Positions 33,599-48,500 of a DNA stretch of 64,000 nucleotides are shown here, piece by piece. Positions within the stretch are counted from its first letter, which is position 1; every line of letters starts with the position of its first letter. The position numbers and the translations under genes were made by a program. This DNA is from Hemerocallis citrina (lineage: Eukaryota > Streptophyta > Magnoliopsida > Asparagales > Asphodelaceae): contig CM030364.1 in the NCBI GenBank assembly GCA_017893485.1, forward strand, positions 203,418,827 to 203,482,826. Direction: 5' to 3'. The notes beneath the pieces are model-generated. The model saw nothing but the letters and a program-made list of their open reading frames with translations, was not told the origin of the DNA and ran no database searches.

Positions 33599-36500
33599 AA
33601 TGGAAATTTTCATTTTCAGATACTGTTAAAGAACCTGATTGCCATCTTTGGCATGATTTTTTAACAAAAAATGGGTTCACTTCCAAACTAAGGATGCTGT
33701 ATGAATTTTCAATTTCTTTTACTGTTAAAGAAGCTTATTTCATGCATATGATTGTCATCTTGGCATGTTTTTTTGACCAAAATGGGTTCACTGTGAACTG
33801 AGGATGCTAGCTGTATGCCAAAATCTTCCGGATCTGTACAACAATTGGGTCATGATTTAGTTGGGCTGAAGAATTAGTAGAGAAACATATATGCTCAGAT
33901 AATGGAAATTTTCATTTTCAGATACCGTTAAAGAACCTGATTGCCATCTTTGGCATGATTTTTTAACAAAAAACGGGTTCACTTCCAAACTAAAGATGCT
34001 GTATGAATTTTCATTTTCTTTTACTGTTAAAGAAGCTTATTACATGCATCTGATTGTCATCTTGGCATTTTTTTTGACCAAAATGGGTTCACTGAGAAAT
34101 GAGGATGCTAGCTGTATGCCAAAATCCTCCGGATCTGTACAACAATTGGGTCATGATTTAGTTGGGCTGAAGAATTAGTAGAGAAACATATATGCTCTGA
34201 TAGTGGAAATTTTCATTTTCAGATACTCTTAAAGAACCTGATTGCCATCTTTGGCATGTTTTTTTAACAAAAAATGGGTTCACTTCCAAACTAAGGATGC
34301 TGTATGAATTTTCATTTTCTTTTACTTTTAAAGAAGCTTATTTCATGCATCTGATTGTCATCTTGGCATGTTTTTTTGACCAAAATGGGTTCACTGAGAA
34401 ATGAGGATGCTAGCTGTATGCCAAAATCCTCCGGATCTGTACAACAATTGGGTCATGATTTAGTTGGGCTGAAAAATTAGTAGAGAAACATATATGCTCA
34501 GATAATGGAAATTTTCATTTTCAGATACTGTTAAAGAACCTGATTGCCATCTTTGGCATGATTTTTTAATAAAAAATGGGTTCACTTCCAAACTAAGGAT
34601 GCTGTATGAATTTTCATTTTCTTTTACTGTTAAAGAAGCTTATTTCATGCATCTGATTGTCATCTTGGCATGTTTTTTTGACCAAAATGGGTTCACTGAG
34701 AAATGAGGATGCTAGCTGTATGCAAAAATCCTCTGGATCTGTACAACAATTGGGTCATGATTTAGTTGGGCTGAAGAATTAGTAGAGAAACATATATGCT
34801 CAGATAATGGAAATTTTTATTTTCAGATACTGTTAAAAAACCTGATTGCCATCTTTGGCATGATTTTTTAACAAAAAATGGGTTCACTTCCAAACTAAGG
34901 ATGCTGTATGAATTTTCATTTTCTTTTACTGTTAAAGAAGCTTATTTCATGGATCTGATTGTCATCTTGGCATGTTTTTTGACCAAAATGGGTTCACTGA
35001 GAAATGAGGATGCTAGCTGTATGCCAAAATCCTCCTGATCTGTACAACAATTGGGTCATGATTTAGTTGGGCTGAAGAATTAGTAGAGAAACATATATGC
35101 TCAGATAATGGAAATTTTCATTTTCAGATACTGTTAAAGAACCTGATTGCCATCTTTGGCATGATTTTTTAACAAAAAATGGGTTCACTTCCAAACTAAG
35201 GATGCTGTATGAATTTTCATTTTCTTTTACTGTTAAAGAAGCTTATTTCAAGTATATGATTGTCATCTTGGCATGTTTTTTTGACCAAAATGGGTACATT
35301 GTGAACTGAGGATGCTAGCTGTATGCCCAAATCCTTCGGATCTGTACAACAATTGGGTCATGATTTAGTTGGGCTGAAGAATTAGTAGAGAAACATATAT
35401 GCTCAGATAATGGAAATTTTCATTTTCAGATACTGTTAAAGAACCTGATTGCCATCTTTGGCATGATTTTTTAACAAAAAATGGGTTCACTTCCAAACTA
35501 AGGATGCTGTATGAATTTTCATTTTCTTTTACAGTTAAAGAAGCTTATTTCATGCATCTGATTGTCATCTTGGCATGTTTTTTTGACCAAAATGGGTTCA
35601 CTGAGAAATGAGGATGCTAGCTGTATGCCAAAATCCTCCGGATCTGTACAACAATTGGGTCATGATTTAGTTGGGCTGAAGAATTAGCAGAGAAACATAT
35701 ATGCTCAGATAATGGAAATTTTCATTTTCAGATACTGTTAAAGAACCTGATTGCCATCTTTCACATGATTTTTTAACAAAAAATGGGTTCACTTCCAAAC
35801 TAAGGATGTTGTATGAATTTTCATTTTCTTTTACTCTTAAAGAAGCTTATTTCATGCATCTGATTGTCATCTTGACATGTTTTTTTGACCAAAATGGGTT
35901 CACTGAGAAATGAGGATGCTAGCTGTATGCCAAAATCCTCCGGATCTGTACAACAATTGGGTCATTATTTAGTTGGGCTGAAGAATTAGTAGAGAAACAT
36001 ATATGCTCAGATAATGGAAATTTTAATTTTCAGATACTGTTAAAGAACCTGATTGCCATCTTTGGCATGATTTTTTAACAAAAAATGGGTTCACTTCCAA
36101 ACTAAGGATGCTGTATGAATTTTCATTTTCTTTTACTGTTAAAGAAGCTTATTACATGCATCTGATTGTCATCTTGGCATTTTTTTTTTGACCAAAATGG
36201 GTTCACTGAGAAATGAGGATGCTAGCTGTAGGCCAAAATCCTCCGGATCTGTACAACAATTGGGTCATGATTTAGTTGGGCTGAAGAATTAGTAGAGAAA
36301 CATATATGCTCTGATAGTGGAAATTTTCATTTTCAGATACTGTTAAAGAACCTGATTGCCATCTTTGGCATGATTTTTTAACAAAAAATGGGTTCACTTC
36401 AAAACTAAGGATGCTGTATGAATTTTCATTTTTTTTTACTGTTAAAGAAGCTTATTTCAAGCATATGATTGTCATCTTGGCATTTTTTTTGACCAAAATG

Positions 36501-39500
36501 GGTTCACTGTGAACTGAGGATGCTAGCTATATGCCAAAATCCTCCGTATCTGTACAACAATTGGGTCATGATTTAGTTGGGCTGAAGAATTAGTAGAGAA
36601 ACATATATGCTCAGATAATGGAAATTTTCATTTTCAGATACTGTTAAAGAACCTGATTGCTATCTTTGGCATGATTTTTTAACAAAAAATGGGTTCACTT
36701 CCAAACTAAGGATGCTGTATGAATTTTCATTTTCTTTTACTGTTAAAGAAGCTTATTTCATGCATCTGATTGTCATCTTGGCATGTTTTTTTGACCAAAA
36801 TGGGTTCACTGAGAAATGAGGATGCTAGCTGTATGCAAAAATCCTCTGGATCTGTACAACAATTGGGTCATGATTTAGTTTGCCTGAAGAATTAGTAGAG
36901 AAACATATATGCTCAGATAATGGAAATTTTCATTTTCAGATACTGTTAAAAAACCTGATTGCCATCTTTGGCATGATTTTTTAACAAAAAATGGGTTCAC
37001 TTCCAAACTAAGGATGCTGTATGAATTTTCATTTTCTTTTACTGTTAAAGAAGCTTATTTCAAGTATATGATTGTCATCTTGGCATGTTTTTTTGACCAA
37101 AATGGGTACATTGTGAACTGAGGATGCTAGCTGTATGCCCAAATCCTCCGGATCTGTACAACAATTGGGTCATGATTTAGTTGGGCTGAAGAATTAGTAG
37201 AGAAACATATATGCTCAGATAATGGAAATTTTCAATTTCAGATACTGTTAAAGAACCTGATTGCCATCTTTGGCATGATTTTTTAACAAAAAATGGGTTC
37301 ACTTCCAAACTAAGGATGCTGTATGAATTTTCATTTTCTTTTACAGTTAAAGAAGCTTATTTCATGCATCTGATTGTCATCTTGGCATGTTTTTTTGACC
37401 AAAATGGGTTCACTGAGAAATGAGGATGCTAGCTGTATGCCAAAATCCTCCGGATCTGTACAACAATTGGGTCATGATTTAGTTGGGCTGAAGAATTAGT
37501 AGAGAAACATATATGCTCAGATAATGGAAATTTTCATTTTCAGATACGGTTAAAGAACCTGATTGCCATCTTTCGCATGATTTTTTAACAAAAAATGGGT
37601 TCACTTCCAAACTAAGGATGTTGTATGAATTTTCATTTTCTTTTACTGTTAAAGAAGCTTATTTCATGCATCTGATTGTCATCTTGACATGTTTTTTTGA
37701 CCAAAATGGGTTCACTGAGAAATGAGGATGCTAGCTGTATGCCAAAATCCTCCGGATCTGTACAACAATTGGGTCATTATTTAGTTGGGCTGAAGAATTA
37801 GTAGAGAAACATATATGCTCAGATAATGGAAATTTTCATTTTCAGATACTGTTAAAGAACCTGATTGCCATCTTTGGCATGATTTTTTAACAAAAAATGG
37901 GTTCACTTCCAAACTAAGGATGCTGTATGAATTTTCATTTTCTTTTACTGTTAAAGAAGCTTATTTCAAGTATATGATTGTCATCTTGGCATGTTTTTTT
38001 GACCAAAATGGGTACATTGTGAACTGAGGATGCTAGCTGTATGCCCAAATCCTCCGGATCTGTACAACAATTGGGTCATGATTTAGTTGGGCTGAAGAAT
38101 TAGTAGAGAAACATATATGCTCAGATAATGGAAATTTTCATTTTCAGATACTGTTAAAGAACCTGATTGCCATCTTTGGCATGATTTTTTAACAAAAAAT
38201 GGGTTCACTTCCAAACTAAGGATGTTGTATGAATTTTCATTTTCTTTTACAGTTAAAGAAGCTTATTTCATGCATCTGATTGTCATCTTGGCATGTTTTT
38301 TTGACCAAAATGGGTTCACTGAGAAATGAGGATGCTAGCTGTATGCCAAAATCCTCCGGATCTGTACAACAATGGGGTCATGATTTAGTTGGGCTGAAGA
38401 ATTAGTAGAGAAACATATATGCTCAGATAATGGAAATTTTCATTTTCAGATACTGTTAAAGAACCTGATTGCCATCTTTCGCATGATTTTTTAACAAAAA
38501 ATGGGTTCACTTCCAAACTAAGGATGTTGTATGAATTTTCATTTTCTTTTACTGTTAAAGAAGCTTATTTCATGCATCTGATTGTCATCTTGACATGTTT
38601 TTTTGACCAAAATGGGTTCACTGAGAAATGAGGATGCTAGCTGTATGCCAAAATCCTCCGGATCTGTACAACAATTGGGTCATTATTTAGTTGGGCTGAA
38701 GAATTAGTAGAGAAACATATATGCTCAGATAATGGAAATTTTCATTTTCAGATACTGTTAAAGAACCTGATTGCCATCTTTGGCATGATTTTTTAACAAA
38801 AAATGGGTTCACTTCCAAACTAAGGATGCTGTATGAATTTTCCTTTTCTTTTACTGTTAAAGAAGCTTATTACATGCATCTGATTGTCATCTTGGCATTT
38901 TTTTTTTGACCAAAATGGGTTCACTGAGAAATGAGGATGCTAGCTGTATGCCAAAATCCTCCGGATCTGTACAACAATTGGGTCATGATTTAGTTGGGCT
39001 GAAGAATTAGTAGAGAAACATATATGCTCTGATAGTGAAAATTTTCATTTTCAGATACTGTTAAAGAACCTGATTGCCATCTTTGGCATGATTTTTTAAC
39101 AAAAAATGGGTTCACTTCCAAACTAAGGATGCTGTATGAATTTTCATTTTCTTTTACTGTTAAAGAAGCTTATTACATGCATCTGATTGTCATCTTGGCA
39201 TTTTTTTTTGACCAAAATGGGTTCACTGAGAATTGAGGATGCTAGCTGTATGCCAAAATCCTCCGGATCTGTACAACAATTGGGTCATGATTTAGTTGGG
39301 CTGAAGAATTAGTAGAGAAACATATATGCTCAGATAATGGAAATTTTCATTTTCAGATACTGTTAAAGAACCTGATTGCCATCTTTGGCATGATTTTTTA
39401 ACAAAAAATGGGTTCACTTCCAAACTAAGGATGCTGTATGAATTTTCATTTTCTTTTACTGTTAAAGAAGCTTATTTCATGCATCTGATTGTCATCTTGG

Positions 39501-42500
39501 CATGTTTTTTTGACCAAAATGGGTTCACTGAGAAATGAGGATGCTAGCAGTATGCCAAAATCCACCGGATCTGTACAACAATTGGGTCATGATTTAGTTG
39601 GGCTGAAGAATTAGTAGAGAAACATATATGCTCAGATAATGGATATTTTCATTTTCAGATACTGTTAAAGAACCTGATTGCCATCTTTGGCATGATTTTT
39701 TAACAAAAAATGGGTTCACTTCAAAACTAAGGATGCTGTATTAATTTTCATTTTTTTTTTACTGTTAAAGAAGCTTATTTCAAGCATATGATTGTCATCT
39801 TGGTATTTTTTTTGACCAAAATGGGTTCACTGTGAACTGAGGATGCTAGCTGTATGCCAAAATCCTCCTGATCTGTACAACAATTGGGTCATGATTTAGT
39901 TCGGCTGAAGAATTAGTAGAGAAACATATATGCTCAGATAATGGAAATTTTCATTTTCAGATACTGTTAAAGAACCTGATTGCCATCTTTGGCATGATTT
40001 TTTAACAAAAAATGGGTTCACTTCCAAACTAAGGATGCTGTATGAATTTTCATTTTCTTTTACTGTTAAAGAAGCTTATTTCAAGTATATGATTGTCATC
40101 TTGGCATGTTTTATTGACCAAAATGGGTTCACTGTGAACTGAGGATGCTAGCAGTATGCCAAAATCCTCCGGATCTGTACAACAATTGGGTCGTGATTTA
40201 GTTGGGCTGAAGAATTAGTAGAGAAACATATATGCTCAGATAATGGAAATTTTCATTTTCAGATACTGTTAAAGAACCTGATTGCCATCTTTGGCATGAT
40301 TTTTTAACAAAAAATGGGTTCACTTCCAAACTAAGGATGCTGTATGAATTTTCATTTTCTTTTACAGTTAAAGAAGCTTATTTCATGCATCTGATTGTCA
40401 TCTTGGCATGTTTTTTTGACCAAAATGGGTTCACTGAGAAATGAGGATGCTAGCTGTATGCCAAAATCCTCCGGATCTGTACAATAATTAGGTCATGATT
40501 TAGTTGGGCTGAAGAATTAGTAGAGAAACATATATGCTCAGATAATGGAAATTTTCATTTTCAGATACTGTTAAAGAACCTGATTGCCATCTTTGGCATG
40601 ATTTTTTAACAAAAAATGGGTTCACTTCCAAACTAAGGATGTTGTATGAATTTTCATTTTCTTTTACTGTTAAAGAAGCTTATTTCATGCATGTGATTGT
40701 CATCTTGACATGTTTTTTTGACCAAAATGGGTTCACTGAGAAATGAGGATGCTAGCTGTATGCCAAAATCCTCCGGATCTGTACAACAATTGGGACATTA
40801 TTTAGTTGGGCTGAAGAATTAGTAGAGAAACATATATGCTCAGATAATGGAAATTTTCATTTTCAGATACTGTTAAAGAACCTGATTGCCATCTTTGGCA
40901 TGATTTTTTAACAAAAAATGGGTTCACTTCCAAACTAAGGATGCTGTATGAATTTTCATTTTCTTTTACTGTTAAAGAAGCTTATTACATGCATCTGATT
41001 GTCATCTTGGCATGTTTTTTTGACCAAAATAGGTTCACTGAGAAATGAGGATGCTAGCTGTATGCCAAAATCCTCCGGATCTGTACAACAATTGGGTCAT
41101 TATTTAGTTGGGCTGAAGAATTAGTAGAGAAACATATATGCTCAGATAATGGAAATTTTCATTTTCAGATACTGTTAAAGAACCTGATTGCCATCTTTGG
41201 CATGATTTTTTAACAAAAAATGGGTTCACTTCAAAACTAAGGATGCTGTATGAATTTTCATTTTTTTTTACTGTTAAAGAAGCTTATTTCAAGCATATGA
41301 TTGTCATCTTGGCATTTTTTTTGACCAAAATGGGTTCACTGTAAACTGAGGATGCTAGCTGTATGCCAAAATCCTCCGAATCTGTACAACAATTGGGTCA
41401 TGATTTAGTTGGGCTGAAGAATTAGCAGAGAAACATATATGCTCAGATAATGGAAATTTTCATTTTCAGATACTGTTAAAGAACCTAATTGCCATCTTTG
41501 GCATGATTTTTTAACAAAAAATGGGTTCACTTCCAAACTAAGGATGCTGTATGAATTTTCATTTTCTTTTACTGTTAAAGAAGCTTATTTCATGCATCTG
41601 ATTGTCATCTTGGCATGTTTTTTTGACCAAAATAGGTTCACTGAGAAATGAGGATGCTAGCTGTATGCCAAAATCCTCCGGATCTGTACAACAATTGGGT
41701 CATGATTTAGTTGGGCTGAAGAATTAGTAGAGAAACATATATGCTCAGATAATGGAAATTTTCATTTTCAGATACTGTTAAAGAACCTGATTGCCATCTT
41801 TGGCATGATTTTTTTACAAAAAATGGGTTCACTTCCAAACTAAGGATGCTGTATGAATTTTCATTTTCTTTTACTGTTAAAGAAGCTTAATTCATGGATC
41901 TGATTGTCATCTTGGCATGTTTTTTGACCAAAATGGGTTCACTGAGAAATGAGGATGCTAGCTGTATGCCAAAATCCTCCTGATCTGTACAACAATTGGG
42001 TCATCATTTAGTTGGGCTGAAAAATTAGTAGAGAAACATATATGCTCAGATAATGGAAATTTTCATTTTCAGATACTGTTAAAGAACCTGATTGCCATCT
42101 TTGGCATGATTTTTTATCAAAAAATGGGTTCACTTCCAAACTAAGGATGCTGTATGAATTTTCATTTTCTTTTACTGTTAAAGAAGCTTATTACATGCAT
42201 CTGATTGTCATCTTGGCATTTTTTTTTGACCAAAATGGTTTCACTGAGAATTGAGGATGCTAGCTGTATGCCAAAATCCTCCGGATCTGTACAACAATTG
42301 GGTCATGATTTAGTTGGGCTGAAGAATTAGTAGAGAAACATATATGCTCTGATAATGGAAATTTTCATTTTCAGATACAGTTAAAGAACCTGATTGCCAT
42401 CTTTGGCATGATTTTTTAACAAAAAATGGGTTCACTTCCAAACTAAGGATGCTGTATGAATTTTCATTTTCTTTAACTGTTAAAGAAGCTTATTTCATGC

Positions 42501-45500
42501 ATCTGATTGTCATCTTGACATGTTTTTTGACCAAAAAGGGTTCACTGAGAAATAAGGATGCTAGCTGTATGCCAAAATCCTCCTGATTTGTACAACAATT
42601 GGGTCATGATATAGTTGGGCTGAAGAATTAGTAGAGAAACATATATGCTCAGATAATGGAAATTTTCATTTTCAGATACTGTTAAAGAACCTGATTGCCA
42701 TCTTTGGCATGATTTTTAAACAAAAAATGGGTTCACTTCCAAACAAAGGATACTGTATAAATTTTTATTTTCTTTTACTGTTAAAGAAGCTTATTTCATG
42801 CATCTGATTGTCATGTTGGCATTTTTTTTGACCAAAATGGGTTCACTGTGAACTGAGGATGCTAGCTGTATGCCAAAATCCTCCGAATCTGTACAACAAT
42901 TGGGTCATGATTTAGTTGGGCTGAAGAATTAGTAGAGAAACATATATGCTCAGATAATGGAAATTTTCATTTTCAGATACTGTTACAGAACCTGATTGCC
43001 ATCTTTGGCATGATTTTTTAACAAAAAATGGGTTCACTTCCAAACTAAGGATGCTGTATGAATTTTCATTTTCTTTTACTGTTAAAGAAGCTTATTTCAT
43101 GCATCTAATTGTCATCTTGGCATGTTTTTTTGACCAAAATAGGTTCACTGAGAAATGAGGATGCTAGCTGTATGCCAAAATCCTCCGGATCTGTACAACA
43201 ATTGGGTCATGATTTAGTTGGGCCGAAGAATTAGTAGAGAAACATATATGCTCAGATAATGGAAATTTTCATTTTCAGATACTGTTAAAGAACCTGATTG
43301 CCATCTTTGGCATGATTTTTTAACAAAAAATGGGTTCACTTCCGAACTAAGGATGTTGTATGAATTTTCATTTTCTTTTACTGTTAAAGAAGCTTATTTC
43401 GTGCATCTGATTGTCATCTTGACATGTTTTTTTGACCAAAATGGGTTCACTGAGAAATGAGGATGCTAGCTGTATGCCAAAATCCTCCGGATCTGTACAA
43501 CAATTGGGTCATTATTTAGTTGGGCTGAAGAATTAGTAGAGAAACATATATGCTCAGATAATGGAAATTTTCATTTTCAGATACTGTTAAAGAACCTGAT
43601 TGCCATCTTTGGCATGATTTTTTAACAAAAAATGGGTTCACTTCCAAACTAAGGATGCTGTATGAATTTTCATTTACTTTTACTGTTAAAGAAGCTTATT
43701 ACATGCATCTGATTGTCATCTTGGCATTTTTTTTTTGACCAAAATGGGTTCACTGAGAATTGAGGATGCTAGCTGTATGCCAAAATCCTCCGGATCTGTA
43801 CAACAATTGGGTCATGATTTAGTTGGGCTGAAGAATTAGTAGAGAAACATATATGCTCTGATAGTGGAAATTTTCATTTTAGAATACTGTTAAAGAACCT
43901 GATTGCCATCTTTGGCATGATTTTTTAACAAAAAATGGGTTCACTTCAAAACTAAGGATGCTGTATTAATTTTCATTTTTTTTTACTGTTAAAGAAGCTT
44001 ATTTCAAGCATATGATTGTCATCTTGGTATTTTTTTTGACCAAAATGGGTTCACTGTGAACTGAGGATGCTAGTTGTATGCCAAAATCCTCCGAATCTGT
44101 ACAACAATTGGGTCATGATTTAGTTGGGCTGAAGAATTAGTAGAGAAACATATATGCTCAGATAATGGAAATTTTCATTTTCAGATACTGTTAAAGAACC
44201 TGATTGCCATCTTTGGCATGATTTTTTAACAAAAAATGGGTTCACTTCCAAACTAAGGATGTTGTATGAATTTTCATTTTCTTTTACTGTTAAAGAAGCT
44301 TATTTCATGCATCTGATTGTCATCTTGGCATGTTTTTTTGACCAAAATAGGTTCACTGAGAAATGAGGATGCTAGCTGTATGCCAAAATCCTCCGGATCT
44401 GTTCAACAATTGGGTCATTATTTAGTTGGGCTGAAGAATTAGTAGAGAAACATATATGCTCAGATAATGGAAATTTTCATTTTCAGATACTGTTAAAGAA
44501 CCTGATTGCCATCTTTCGCCTGATTTTTTAACAAAAAATGGGTTCACTTCCAAACTAAGGATGCTGTATGAATTTTCATTTTCTTTTACTGTTAAAGAAG
44601 CTTATTTCAAGCATATGATTGTCATCTTGGCATGTTTTTTTGACCAAAATGGGTTCACTGTGAACTGAGGATGCTAGCTGTATGCCAAAATCCTCCGAAT
44701 CTGTACAAAAATTGGGTCATGATTTAGTTGGGCGGAAGAATTACTAGAGAAACATATATGCTCAGATAATGGAAATTTTCATTTTCAGATACTGTTAAAG
44801 AACCTGATTGCCATCTTTGGCATGATTTTTTAACAAAAAATGGGTTCACTTCCAAACTAAGGATGCTGTATGAATTTTCATTTTCTTTTACTGTTAAAGA
44901 AGCTTATTTCATGCATCTGATTGTCATCTTGGCATGTTTTTTTGACCAAAATGGGTTCACTGAGAAATGAGGATGCTAGATGTATGCCAAAATCCTCCGG
45001 ATCTGTACAACAATTGGGTCATGATTTAGTTGGGCTGAAGAATTAGTAGAGAAACATATATGCTCTGATAATGGAAATTTTCATTTTCAGATACTGTTAA
45101 AGAACCTGATTGCCATCTTTGGCATGATTTTTTAACAAAAAATGGGTTCACTTCCAAACTAAGGATGCTGTATGAATTTTCATTTTCTTTTACTGTTAAA
45201 GAAGCTTATTTCATGGATCTGATTGTCATCTTGGCATGTTTTTTGACCAAAATGGGTTCACTGAGAAATAAGGATACTAGCTGTATGCCAAAATCCTCCT
45301 GATCTGTACAACAATTGGGTCATGATATAGTTGGGCTGAAGAATTAGTAGAGAAACATATATGCTCAGATAATGGAAATTTTCATTTTCAGATACTGTTA
45401 AAGAACCTGATTGCCATCTTTGGCATGATTTTTTAACAAAAAATGGGTTCACTTCCAAACTAAGGATACTGTATAAATTTTCATTTTCTTTTACTGTTAA

Positions 45501-48500
45501 AGAAGCTTATTTCATGCATCTGATTGTCATCTTGGCATGTTTTTTTGACCAAAATGGGTTCACTGAGAAATGAGGATGCTAGTTGTATGCCAAAATCCTC
45601 CGTATCTGTACAACAATTGGGTCATGATTTAGTTGGGCTGAAGAATTAGTAGAGAAACATATATGCTCAGATAATGGAAATTTTCATTTTCAGATACTGT
45701 TAAAGAACCTGATTGCCATCTTTGGCATGATTTTTTAACAAAAAATGGGTTCACTTCCAAACTAAGGATTTTGTATGAATTTTCATTTTCTTTTACTGTT
45801 AAAGAAGCTTATTTCATGCATCTGATTGTCATCTTGACATGTTTTTTTGACCAAAATGGGTTCACTGAAAAATGTGGATGCTAGCTGTATGCCAAAATCC
45901 TCCTGATCTGTACAACAATTGGGTCATGATTTAGTTGGGCTGAAGAATTAGTAGAGAAACATATATGCTCAGATAATGGAAATTTTCATTTTCAGATACT
46001 GTTAAAGAACCTTATTGCCATCTTTGGCCTGATTTTTTAACAAAAAATGGGTTCACTGCCAAACTAAGGATGCTGTGAATTTTCATTTTCTTTTACTATT
46101 AAAGAAGCTTATTTCATGCATATGATTGTCATCTTGGCATGTTTTTTTGACCAAAATGGGTTCACTGTGAACTCAGGATGCTAGCTGTATGCCAAAATCC
46201 TCCGGATCTGTACAACAATTGGGTCATGATTTAGTTGGGCTGAAGAATTAATAGAGAAACATAAATGCTCAGATAATGGAAATTTTCATTTTCAGATATT
46301 GTTAAAGAACCTGATTGCCATCTTTGGCATGATTTTTTAACAAAAAATTGGTTCACTTCCAAACTAAGGATGTTGTATGAATTTTCGTTTTCTTTTACTG
46401 TTAAAGAAGCTTATTTCATGCATCTGATTGTCATCTTGGCATGTTTTTTTGACCAAAATGGGTTCACTGAGAAATGAGGATGCTAGCTGTATGCCAAAAT
46501 CCTCCGGATCTGTACAACAATTGGGTCATGATTTAGTGGGGCTGAAGAATTAGTAGAGAAACATATATGCTCAGATAATGGAAATTTTCATTTTCAGATA
46601 CTGTTAAAGAACCTGATTGCCATCTTTGGCATGATTTTTTAACAAAAAATGGGTTCACTTCCAAACTAAGGATGCTGTATGAATTTTCATTTTCTTTTAC
46701 TGTTAAAGAAGCTTAATTCATGGATCTGATTGTCATCTTGGCATGTTTTTTGACCAAAATGGGTTCACTGAGAAATGAGGATGCTAGCTGTATGCCAAAA
46801 TCCTCCTGATCTGTACAACAATTGGGTCATCATTTAGTTGGGCTGAAGAATTAGTAGAGAAACATATATGCTCAGATAATGGAAATTTTCATTTTCAGAT
46901 ACTGTTAAAGAACCTGATTGCCATCTTTGGCATGATTTTTTAACAAAAAATGGGTTCACTTCCAAACTAAGGATGCTGTATGAATTTTCATTTTCTTTTA
47001 CTGTTAAAGAAGCTTATTTCAAGCATATGATTGTCATCTTGGCATGTTTTTTTGACCAAAATGGGTTCACTGTGAACTGAGGATGCTAGCTGTATGCCAA
47101 AATCCTCCGAATCCGTACAACAATTGGGTCATGATTTAGTTGGGCGGAAGAATTAGTAGAGAAACATATATGCTCAGATAATGGAAATTTTCATTTTCAG
47201 ATACTGTTAAAGAACCTGATTGCCATCTTTGGCATGATTTTTTAACAAAAAATGGGTTCACTTCCAAACTAAGGATGCTGTATGAATTTTCATTTTCTTT
47301 TAAGCTTATTTCATGCATCTGATTGTCATCTTGGCATGTTTTTTTGACCAAAATGGGTTCACTGAGAAATGAGGATGCTAGATGTATGCCAAAATCCTCC
47401 GGATCTGTACAACAATTGGGTCATGATTTAGTTGGGCTGAAGAATTAGTAGAGAAACATATATGCTCTGATAATGGAAATTTTCATTTTCAGATACTGTT
47501 AAAGAACCTGATTGCCATCTTTGGCATGATTTTTTAACAAAAAATGGGTTCACTTCCAAACTAAGGATGCTGTATGAATTTTCATTTTCTTTTATAGTTA
47601 AAGAAGCTTAATTCATGGATCTGATTGTCATCTTGGCATGTTTTTTGACCAAAATGGGTTCACTGAGAAATGAGGATGCTAGCTGTATGCCAAAATCCTC
47701 CTGATCTGTACAACAATTGGGTCATCATTTAGTTGGGCTAAAGAATTAGTAGAGAAACATATATGCTCAGATAATGGAAATTTTCATTTTCTGATACTGT
47801 TAAAGAACCTGATTGCCATCTTTGGCATGATTTTTTAACAAAAAATGGGTTCACTTCCAAACTAAGGATGCTGTATGAATTTTCATTTTCTTTTACTGTT
47901 AAAGAAGCTTATTTCAAGCATATGATTGTCATCTTGGCATGTTTTTTTGACCAAAATGGGTTCACTGTGAGCTGAGGATGCTAGCTGTATGCCAAAATCC
48001 TCCGAATCTGTACAACAATTGGGTCATGATTTAGTTGGGCGGAAGAATTAGTAGAGAAACATATATGCTCAGATAATGGAAATTTTCATTTTCAGATACT
48101 GTTAAAGAACCTGATTCCCATCTTTGGCATGATTTTTTAACAAAAAATGGGTTCACTTCCAAACTAAGGATGCTGTATGAATTTTCATTTTCTTTTACTG
48201 TTAAAGAAGCTTATTTCATGCATCTGATTGTCATCTTGGCATGTTTTTTTGACCAAAATGGGTTCACTGAGAAATGAGGATGCTAGATGTATGCCAAAAT
48301 CCTCCGGATCTGTACAACAATTGGGTCATGATTTAGTTGGGCTGAAGAATTAGTAGAGAAACATATATGCTCTGATAATGGAAATTTTCATTTTCAGATA
48401 CTGTTAAAGAACCTGATTGCCATCTTTGGCATGATTTTTTAACAAAAAATGGGTTCACTTCCAAACTAAGGATGCTGTATGAATTTTCATTTTCTTTTAC

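Noticed and set aside
33174..33686. Minus-strand ORF of 170 codons
   Set aside because: It runs from the satellite through the LTR of the Tat element and has no protein similarity that I recognise.
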